A stretch of 64,000 nt of DNA from the NCBI RefSeq assembly GCF_008086615.1, contig NZ_RXYB01000017.1:1-64000 (forward strand), read 5' to 3'. This document shows, one piece after another, positions 57,941 to 64,000 of this stretch. The notes under the pieces are model-generated. The model was not told the origin of the DNA. It worked only from the letters and a program-made list of their open reading frames with translations, and searched no databases. A program made the translations under genes and the position numbers. The stretch is from Acetobacterium tundrae (GTDB lineage: Bacteria; Bacillota; Clostridia; Eubacteriales; Eubacteriaceae). Each line of letters starts with the position of its first letter. Within the stretch, counting starts at the first letter, position 1.

Positions 57941-58553
57941 GATTAGCCCCCATCTTTGGTAACAGGAATCCTAATTTATCCGACATACTTTCAAAAGCAG
58001 GTGTTATTTCATATAAAAGCATATCCCCGATCGAAATAACGTCTTTCCCAATAATGACAGCTTCAAGTTCTGGAATAATAACACTGAGTTTTGAGACTTC
58101 TTGAACGTATTCATTCCAAACTTCATAATTATTAACAATCTCATTTAAATTTTTGATTGAATCAATTTGGGTCAGTGATTCAATAAGCCATTGAATTCCC
58201 TCAAACAAATCATTTAATTTCAACCAGGTTTTATCATTGAATTGCTGATAGAATTCTTCTGCCAATTCAGTTATTAGTGGAATTGCATTATTTATATAGT
58301 TATCCGCTGTGATGATCGTTTCATTGACTAACTCAGTGATTGTTTGAAGAACAACTTCAACCTTTTCCATTTTGTTGATATTATCAGAAAAATAAGTAAA
58401 GATATTTTCATAAACTGAAATACCATCAATGATCAGATGCGAGAATTTCAATTCTCTTTTATTCAGGTATTCATTAATTGCATCAAATATTTGTTTCGTA
58501 ATCTTTGGGTCGTTATCAAATTCTAAGACTTCATCCTGTATATAAATATTCAT
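57930..58553 (-). CDS. Unrecognised 207-residue acidic protein before maf
   Basis: The protein is acidic, rich in Ile, Asn and Glu, with no Cys, no signal peptide, and no membrane segment. Its predicted structure is mostly helices (for example IFDAINEYLNKRELKFSHL and DLFEGIQWLIESLTQIDSI). I do not recognise the family. It is the first gene after a sigma-28 promoter and overlaps maf by 11 nt, so it must be produced together with flagellin and Maf. A helper, specificity factor or chaperone for flagellin glycosylation is a reasonable guess only. Confidence 0.55.
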   Translation of the reverse strand: MNIYIQDEVLEFDNDPKITKQIFDAINEYLNKRELKFSHLIIDGISVYENIFTYFSDNINKMEKVEVVLQTITELVNETIITADNYINNAIPLITELAEEFYQQFNDKTWLKLNDLFEGIQWLIESLTQIDSIKNLNEIVNNYEVWNEYVQEVSKLSVIIPELEAVIIGKDVISIGDMLLYEITPAFESMSDKLGFLLPKMGANHVS

Positions 58554-58644
58554 TTTCTACCTTCTTTCTTTAAACATAGTCCTTTATTATCAACATTTTG
58601 TTGATGTACTCATGATTAACAATATCAAATTAATGTTATTACTA

Positions 58645-58671
58645 TTATCGACAAAAATTGACAATTATTTA
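58645..58671 (-). promoter_or_regulatory. Sigma-28 promoter of the 207-residue gene and maf
   Basis: CTAAA (TAAA complement of 58668-58671) and GTCGATAA (complement of 58645-58652) with 15-nt spacer match the SigD consensus almost fully. The leader to the ATG at 58553 is about 85 nt and has a small inverted repeat (58590-58605). The rest of 58554-58864 is AT-rich and shows only this and the flagellin terminator. Confidence 0.85.
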
Positions 58672-58798
58672 GTTTTGTCTTAGTTTTCAAATTGAATTTT
58701 ATATCCCCTGACATTTTGTCTTGACCAGAACTAAATTCTTCTCGTAGTATCATACAGACATTCTAACATAATAATACAAGATTTTCAAAACTTAAACA

Positions 58799-58820
58799 TA
58801 AAAAAACCACCCGAAGGTGG
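58799..58820 (-). terminator. Rho-independent terminator after flagellin
   Basis: The perfect arms CCACC (58807-58811) and GGTGG (58816-58820) close a TTCG tetraloop in the minus-strand RNA and are followed by a U7 run. It lies 45 nt after the flagellin stop. Confidence 0.9.
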
Positions 58821-58864
58821 CCTTTGATTGAAAAGTTTTAATGAATAAGAAATATTTAAATTAA

Positions 58865-60730
58865 TTATTGTAATAATGAAAGAACATTCTGTGGTTGTTT
58901 GTTGGCTTGAGCCAGCATTGACTGGGCAGCTTGAGAAAGAATATTGTTCTTAGTGAATTCTGTCATTTCTTTTGCCATATCAACGTCACGGATACGAGAT
59001 TCAGCCGATGTTGCATTTTCTGATGATGTACTTAAGTTGTTAATGGTATGTTCCAAACGATTCTGAACAGCACCAAGTTTAGCACGTTCTGAAGATACAT
59101 TTGTAATAGCTGAGTCAATCGTTGTGATTGCAGCATCTGCACCACTTTGAGTTGTTAAATCTAATTTGTCGATTCCTAAATCTGTGGATCCCATTGCAGC
59201 AACTGACAAGGAAGTACTCTGACTCTGATTGGCACCAATCTGAAATTTCATCTGATTGCTTGAATCAACATCAACATTAAATGTATCTTTATCTACAGCT
59301 TTTTCATTTAACTTAAATGAAATGCCATCAACTGCGCTGTTGGTTACAGAATTTGTTAATTTAACTGACGAAACCGCTGCTTTTGTAATTGTAAATTGAG
59401 TTGAACTGGTACCTGTAATTGCACCTCCCGACAGTTTTACTCCTGCAAGATTTATTTTAGTGCCTGTAGCTACTGTACCGGTATATGTAATAGCTTTTCC
59501 TTGCGAATCTTTAATCGCATTTCCTTTTGAATCCTGAAGAGCAAGTGTGGCCGTCTTTGCAGTTTTATCATAATTCGTAACGGTCAATGAATAAGTTCCT
59601 GCCCCCAAATCAGCACCAGTTATATCCTCAGTAGGTTTTGTCGCTGAACCAACATCGACGCCAATTTTAAATGTATTGCCTATTTTTGCTGTACTTGATA
59701 AGCTAACTGTAACTTTATTAGCACTATCCGTTGCACCATTAGCAGTTACACTACCACCAGAATATTTATAGGCATTTGAAACCGTAAATGATGATTTGCC
59801 ACTAAGCGTAGTCGCACCAGTAGCTGTTAATGTTCCACTAGTTGTACCAATTTTAAATTTAATTGATGATACAACACCACTAGCACTAGCAACACCACTA
59901 CCAATTTTAGCCCCTGTAGAATCCTGCAATTCAAAGACAGCTATACCAGATCCAGCTGCACCTGTCTTTTTAGTTACGATTGTATAAGTGCCTGCCTCTA
60001 ATTTAAGTCCAGAAGCCATCGTATCAACATTACCACTTGTAGCTGTCAAACTGTTTCCTACGACACCTGTATCTTTACGTACTACCGTACCTGTATGTGA
60101 ACCAGATACTGCTCCTGCATCCATTTTAACACTACTTGCCGCTGTTCCAGAAATTACATGAGCTTTTTGCGTATAATCAGTTGATACCGAGCCCGTTGCA
60201 GCTTGAACACTAACAGTGGCTGTATAAGAACCTGTTGCCACACTGGCATCTACACTTATATCAGAAGTATTAGTAATTCCTGTATAGCCATTTGTATTAA
60301 CTTTTGTTGCTTTATCGCCGTTCAAAAGTTTCTGGGTATTGAACTCGGTATCGGTGGAAATTCGGTCTACTTCCGATGTTAACTGGGAAATTTCCTTTTG
60401 AATTTCTTTACGATCGGATGTGGTATTGGTATCATTTGAAGACTGAACAGCTAATTCTCTCATTCTCTGTAAAATTGAATGGGTTTCGCTTAAAGCACCT
60501 TCAGCTGTCTGTATTAAAGAAATACCATCATTAGCATTATTGGAAGCTGTATCCAAGCCGCTGATCTGTCCACGCATTTTTTCTGAAATTGCTAAACCGG
60601 CTGCATCATCTCCAGCTTTGTTAATTTTCAAACCAGATGATAATTTTTCCAACGATTTAGATGTTGCGGCTGTATTCGCTGCCAATTTGTTATAAGTGTT
60701 TAACGCTGCGATGTTATGATTGATTCTCAT
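58865..60730 (-). CDS. Flagellin with expanded repeated central domain
   Basis: The 621-residue flagellin has the conserved D0/D1 N-terminus ([20 protein letters not shown] through [27 protein letters not shown]) and C-terminus ([42 protein letters not shown] to the end). The middle, about 145-510, is Gly/Ser/Thr/Val-rich and much longer than in Bacillus flagellin. It holds at least two related repeats (around [14 protein letters not shown] with [14 protein letters not shown], and [15 protein letters not shown] with [11 protein letters not shown]). The many Ser/Thr and few Pro suit surface O-glycosylation. Two tandem sigma-28 promoters lie upstream and a strong terminator follows, so it is a monocistronic, highly expressed gene. 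GGAGGAAC lies before the ATG. Confidence 0.97.
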   Translation of the reverse strand: MRINHNIAALNTYNKLAANTAATSKSLEKLSSGLKINKAGDDAAGLAISEKMRGQISGLDTASNNANDGISLIQTAEGALSETHSILQRMRELAVQSSNDTNTTSDRKEIQKEISQLTSEVDRISTDTEFNTQKLLNGDKATKVNTNGYTGITNTSDISVDASVATGSYTATVSVQAATGSVSTDYTQKAHVISGTAASSVKMDAGAVSGSHTGTVVRKDTGVVGNSLTATSGNVDTMASGLKLEAGTYTIVTKKTGAAGSGIAVFELQDSTGAKIGSGVASASGVVSSIKFKIGTTSGTLTATGATTLSGKSSFTVSNAYKYSGGSVTANGATDSANKVTVSLSSTAKIGNTFKIGVDVGSATKPTEDITGADLGAGTYSLTVTNYDKTAKTATLALQDSKGNAIKDSQGKAITYTGTVATGTKINLAGVKLSGGAITGTSSTQFTITKAAVSSVKLTNSVTNSAVDGISFKLNEKAVDKDTFNVDVDSSNQMKFQIGANQSQSTSLSVAAMGSTDLGIDKLDLTTQSGADAAITTIDSAITNVSSERAKLGAVQNRLEHTINNLSTSSENATSAESRIRDVDMAKEMTEFTKNNILSQAAQSMLAQANKQPQNVLSLLQ

Positions 60731-60786
60731 TTTTTTGTTCCTCCATTTTTTTATTGGCCGATGACCCCCGACCTGGGGAATTGTTT

Positions 60787-60811
60787 AGGCCTTCCTTCGT
60801 ACGCAAGGTCT
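60787..60811 (-). promoter_or_regulatory. Leader hairpin of flagellin with possible CsrA sites
   Basis: Arms AGGCCTT and AAGGTCT (60787-60793 and 60805-60811) pair with one G-U. The loop side reads GAAGGA in the RNA, and the ribosome site reads AUGGAGGAAC. Both are GGA sites of the type bound by CsrA in Bacillus flagellin leaders. The csrA gene is not in the window, so this is only a suggestion. Confidence 0.4.
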
Positions 60812-60845
60812 GCCAAATGTTCAAGCTTTTTCGCTCATGCTATTT

Positions 60846-60872
60846 ATATCGACCATCTTTCCGGATACTTTA
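60846..60872 (-). promoter_or_regulatory. Proximal sigma-28 promoter of flagellin
   Basis: CTAAA (TAAA complement of 60869-60872) and GTCGATAT (complement of 60846-60853) are 15 nt apart. The leader is about 108 nt. Confidence 0.87.
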
Positions 60873-61007
60873 GAAAAAAATAAGTTTTTTTCTATTGTTT
60901 TTTTCTTTTTGTCAATCCGTCAATTGCTCCGATACTGGATAACAATTTTGAACTTTCAAGCTGTGCAAAATCGGCCAACTCGTTTAACTCTTACGTTCTT
61001 GTTATTA

Positions 61008-61034
61008 ATATCGTCCCGGGCATAAAATACTTTA
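61008..61034 (-). promoter_or_regulatory. Distal sigma-28 promoter of flagellin
   Basis: CTAAA (TAAA complement of 61031-61034) and GACGATAT (complement of 61008-61015) are 15 nt apart, 162 nt upstream of the proximal promoter. Both share GTAT right after the -35. The rest of the 417-nt spacer 60731-61147 is AT-rich with no gene. Confidence 0.83.
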
Positions 61035-61147
61035 GGGTTCTTTTTCAAAAAATAAAAAAATTCTCTAAATTGTTTTGGTGTTTTCCCAAGCATTTAAAGA
61101 ATTTTATTTTACTTTTCAGAATAAAACATAATGGCAATTGAGTGAAG

Positions 61148-61819
61148 TTAGACTCTTTGATCAAGTTTTTGTCCTTCTTCATTTAAAACCTTTTCGGTAC
61201 TCCCGGCCACCGGTTTGTAATCCGGAGCTGCGCTGAGCGGAACATATAACGGTCCAACGCCTTCTATTGGTTTGTAATCAGGATTGGAACTCGGCGGAAC
61301 ATAGATGGGTCCGCCAACATATTTAATAATCACATCCGGCCGCTGCGTGACGACCAACTCCAGATCCGGTGGATAAAACTGGGTACCGGTATTATCAGCC
61401 GTTGACGTGCTACTGGAAAGCCCACTCATGTTAAAGCTGATTTCCATATTGTTTTGTTCATCGTTCCCGCTTTGCACCGTTGTTGGTAACAAGCCGGCGA
61501 TGGCATTGATGTCTCTGGTTGATTGTTCAAAACGGATTGCCTTTGCGTCGCCATCTTCCATTTGAATATTAAGGTTTAAATTTCCATCCTCACCATAATC
61601 CGCCGTTGCCGTATACGTTGAATGATCCCAATTATACGCTGAACTCGGCTTAAAAGAATCCTGGATGGGAATACGAATCGGATTAGACGTGATGCTTTTT
61701 TTTCCGTCTTCCTGAGCGACGCTGACCTGGGTTGAATTAACCGCTGATAACTTCAGCGGTTCTTTTTTTACAAATTTTATCTCTATTGGGACAGTTTCTA
61801 TTGTAATTAAAGGTTCCAT
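61148..61819 (-). CDS. DUF6470 (YviE-like) protein
   Basis: The 223-residue protein has the DUF6470 opening MEPLITIETVPIEIKFVKKEPLKL, SNPIRIPIQDSFKPSSAYNW near residue 50, and ends with Pro-rich VGGPIYVPPSSNPDYKPIEGVGPLYVPLSAAPDYKPV, which is an internal repeat of about 20 residues. In Bacillus subtilis the homologue yviE lies between flgL and fliW, the same place as here. Function is unknown. I start at the ATG at 61819 after GGAGGAG; a TTG six codons upstream lies at the ribosome site and is rejected. Confidence 0.85.
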   Translation of the reverse strand: MEPLITIETVPIEIKFVKKEPLKLSAVNSTQVSVAQEDGKKSITSNPIRIPIQDSFKPSSAYNWDHSTYTATADYGEDGNLNLNIQMEDGDAKAIRFEQSTRDINAIAGLLPTTVQSGNDEQNNMEISFNMSGLSSSTSTADNTGTQFYPPDLELVVTQRPDVIIKYVGGPIYVPPSSNPDYKPIEGVGPLYVPLSAAPDYKPVAGSTEKVLNEEGQKLDQRV

Positions 61820-61857
61820 CTCTCCTCCTACAAGCATTAATCCTATAAAATTTTATA

Positions 61858-62952
61858 TTATGACATGTAATCAAAAACGGATTGCTGAATGAGCTTGCTT
61901 CCCATTTGAAGGGCGGCTTTATATGCTACCTGTTGGGTTGAAAATTCAAGATAAGTGGAAGCGGCGTCGACCCCTTCTACAGCCGTTTGTTTTTTCTCTA
62001 AGTTATAATTCTGGTCTTCATACCGTGTCGTCATAAAACTTAAATAATTGGTTTTTTCACCTATTTTGGTAATGGAAAGACTGGGATTCTGAGTTGCTTG
62101 CTGAAATTTTCCGTAGAGCGTATTCAACGTGTCAAAAGAATAACTGGGGGACTCAAACTCACTAGCAATTTGCCCGAGCAGGTCGTAAACATTATTTGAA
62201 ATAGTTTGTGCTTTTCCATCGATCGTAACCTTATCATCAGCATATATGATATTTCCATCGGTATCTTTTAGGACATTTCCAGACGCATCCGTTGTCGCTG
62301 TTTTTGAAACGCCATTTCCAACAAGATCAATACCCGGAGTCGAATAGTTGAACACTGAATTTTTATCGACTTCACCAGAAGGTTCTTTAAAAGATACGCC
62401 TAGCCCGATATCGACATAGAGAGAATCACTCTGCAGATTCGCTAATGCCGTACTTCCATCCGCCAAATCATCTACTTTTTGACCATTATAGACCAGTTTA
62501 CCATCTGTCCCCAGACTAAACGGTTTTGTTTCGGTGTTGCTCCCACCAAAAATATATGTATCCGATGACTTGGTGTTGAGAGTATCCAGTAATTCGCTTT
62601 GCATGGTACGAAGCTGTGTTGCGATAATTTTACGTTCGTTCACACTTTGGGTGCCGTTCATCCCCTGAAGTGTTTTATCTGTTGCTTCTAAAAGCGAAGT
62701 CTGAATGCCACTGATGGATGATTCAGAGTTGTCCATAAAATCCTGAGCAGAAGCGATATTATTTTGATAGCCTTCCACCTTTGTCAAATCTCTTCTGACC
62801 TGATAGGCTTTTACGGCTGATGAAACATCCTCGGAAGTGCTTGAAAATTTTCGACCGGAGGCAACCTGGTTGTTTAGCTTGTCCAAATCTGTTGATAAAT
62901 TATTTAAATTCGTAGTATAATTTCCGGTTGTCATTTTATATGTAATTCTCAT
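61858..62952 (-). CDS. flgL: Flagellar hook-filament junction protein FlgL
   Basis: The 364-residue protein has flagellin-like ends: MRITYKMTTGNYTTNLNNLSTDLDKLNNQVASGRKFSSTSEDVSSAVKAYQVRRDL and DAASTYLEFSTQQVAYKAALQMGSKLIQQSVFDYMS. The middle has the TYIFGGSNTETKPFSLG motif near 142. It forms the second ring between hook and filament. It follows flgK by 55 nt and precedes the DUF6470 gene. Confidence 0.95.
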   Translation of the reverse strand: MRITYKMTTGNYTTNLNNLSTDLDKLNNQVASGRKFSSTSEDVSSAVKAYQVRRDLTKVEGYQNNIASAQDFMDNSESSISGIQTSLLEATDKTLQGMNGTQSVNERKIIATQLRTMQSELLDTLNTKSSDTYIFGGSNTETKPFSLGTDGKLVYNGQKVDDLADGSTALANLQSDSLYVDIGLGVSFKEPSGEVDKNSVFNYSTPGIDLVGNGVSKTATTDASGNVLKDTDGNIIYADDKVTIDGKAQTISNNVYDLLGQIASEFESPSYSFDTLNTLYGKFQQATQNPSLSITKIGEKTNYLSFMTTRYEDQNYNLEKKQTAVEGVDAASTYLEFSTQQVAYKAALQMGSKLIQQSVFDYMS

Positions 62953-63007
62953 TTTTATTTATTCCTTCCTAAGTTATTTTTTGCTTTGCTAAAATGGCAC
63001 CGTAAAA

Positions 63008-64000
63008 TCAAGTTCCCATCGTATTAATGATCTTATCCAGATTTTCATCTAAAATATTAAAATATTTGACAGCCGCATTATAGACCTTTTGATAAGCAGT
63101 CAGGTTAACACCCTCTTCATTAAGAGAAACCCCTGAAACTGATTCTCTGGAGGTATTAATTGTACCTAATACACTTTTAGCGGTCGTCTGAAAACTCGTG
63201 TTAAGTTTCACATCTGTGGAAAGTCCGGTCAATAAACTGGTCATATATTTATTGTAGCTTCCTTTAAAAGTTGTGTTTCCAGAATCATCTTTAAATGTCG
63301 TCTGGTCATCATTCATGGCTGAAACCATTCGCAGAATATTGTCGTCACTTCCAGACGTGGTACTCGTAGCAGTTGCTGTTGTGGTAATATAGGTAGCTTT
63401 TTTCAACCATGCTGATGATACCTGAATATTTGCTGCGGTAATGTTATTGGTTGATATCCCATCTGAACTGGTAAACAAAGGTTTAGCCGTTCCTGGGGCA
63501 ACCGTTGTCGTGCCATCAGTGGCGGTTGTCGTAACATTCGCATTAATATTATTCAGTACGCTGGCAAATTTATTTGCAAAAACATCCATCATCTTTGAAT
63601 AATAAGGAATTCCCTGAGCCGTGTTCTCAGTACCTGTCGCATAGCTTCCCTTGCCGTTAAGAATATCTAAATAGCCTTTAACCGTGCCATTTGAAAAATA
63701 ATTATTAACATCCGTTTGCTCATCCCCATTGGCATCTGTTATTGAAAGTCTGATTGTATTAGTAGCCGTATCATCTTTATAACTTAACGTGCTGTACTTG
63801 TCATTATCAACAATTGCGATGCTCTTATTTGTTGCCGGATCAATAATGGAGATGCTTAAATTTGAAATGGTTAAATCATTCGATATCTTTTCCGGGGTAC
63901 TGCTGACTTTAATGGCAGCAACGCTTGATAGTTTATCAATGAGGGTATTTCTCTGATCATACAAATCGTTGGGTGTATTTCCGTGTATTTCTTCTTCTCT
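63008..64000 (-). CDS. flgK: Flagellar hook-filament junction protein FlgK, 3-prime part
   Basis: The gene runs off the right edge, so only about the last 330 codons are seen. The frame begins (at 64000) REEEIHGNTPNDLYDQRNTL, which is the FlgK motif before the central domain. It ends SRESVSGVSLNEEGVNLTAYQKVYNAAVKYFNILDENLDKIINTMG, the FlgK C-terminal helix. It forms the first ring between hook and filament. Flg upstream partners (flgM, flgN) would lie beyond the window. Confidence 0.95.
   Translation of the reverse strand, partial: REEEIHGNTPNDLYDQRNTLIDKLSSVAAIKVSSTPEKISNDLTISNLSISIIDPATNKSIAIVDNDKYSTLSYKDDTATNTIRLSITDANGDEQTDVNNYFSNGTVKGYLDILNGKGSYATGTENTAQGIPYYSKMMDVFANKFASVLNNINANVTTTATDGTTTVAPGTAKPLFTSSDGISTNNITAANIQVSSAWLKKATYITTTATATSTTSGSDDNILRMVSAMNDDQTTFKDDSGNTTFKGSYNKYMTSLLTGLSTDVKLNTSFQTTAKSVLGTINTSRESVSGVSLNEEGVNLTAYQKVYNAAVKYFNILDENLDKIINTMGT

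Overview
The window looks like the chromosome of an anaerobic, motile, low-to-middle GC Firmicute of class Clostridia. An Acetobacterium-like acetogen (Eubacteriaceae) is my best guess. The reasons are a single-chain pyruvate:ferredoxin oxidoreductase, a CggR-led glycolytic operon, sigma-A promoters with strong GGAGG ribosome sites, and a Gram-positive flagellar gene order with sigma-28 (SigD-type) promoters. The assignment rests on remembered protein families and not on a search. No rRNA, tRNA, CRISPR array or prophage was seen.

Region 1 (1-13.7 kb) is mostly central metabolism on the minus strand: pyruvate:ferredoxin oxidoreductase, a two-domain PPK2-type polyphosphate kinase, isocitrate dehydrogenase, an HD-domain protein, glucose-6-phosphate isomerase and a glycerol dehydrogenase. 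On the plus strand are a small LiaF-like membrane protein and a ferredoxin-domain aldo/keto reductase. A cyclic-di-GMP-I (GEMM) riboswitch sits directly before a membrane GGDEF-EAL protein whose GGDEF half is degenerate, so the second messenger probably controls its own phosphodiesterase. Thirteen perfect-length copies of a 13-bp unit and two REP-like palindromic elements surround the glycerol dehydrogenase gene.

Region 2 (13.9-25.3 kb) holds clpB, preceded by a ribbon-helix-helix protein that may regulate it, then secG, and the glycolytic operon cggR-gapA-pgk-tpiA-gpmI behind a promoter and a perfect 19-bp CggR-type operator. rpoN (sigma-54) lies just upstream of it. A 120-bp cloverleaf-like inverted-repeat element separates gpmI from secG.

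Region 3 (25.4-41.2 kb) holds trxB followed by flagellar and chemotaxis genes: flgB-flgC-fliE-fliF-fliG-fliH-fliI-fliJ, then fliD-fliS-fliT-like, cheA-cheR, and a divergent plus-strand pair made of a FliK-like protein and a stand-alone FlhB C-terminal domain.

Region 4 (41.3-58.6 kb) is an AT-rich flagellin-glycosylation island. It contains a C-methyltransferase-like gene, a glycosyltransferase, a decayed IS, a sugar epimerase/reductase, a thiamine-diphosphate enzyme, a DRE-TIM aldolase, a decayed GT8 glycosyltransferase, a second remnant of the same IS, the CDP-glucose pair rfbF-rfbG, the nonulosonate (sialic-acid-type) genes neuA-neuC-neuB, a Maf-family flagellin glycosyltransferase, and an unrecognised 207-residue protein. 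The last two share a sigma-28 promoter. The CDP-sugar, thiamine-diphosphate and aldolase set could make a branched sugar that I cannot match to a known product.

Region 5 (58.8-64 kb) holds a large flagellin with an expanded, repeated Ser/Thr-rich middle and two tandem sigma-28 promoters, a DUF6470 (YviE-like) gene, flgL, and the 3-prime part of flgK running off the window. The fliW-csrA pair usually found between the YviE-like gene and flagellin is missing here. The genes together describe filament building, its late-gene sigma-28 control, and its decoration with sugars.
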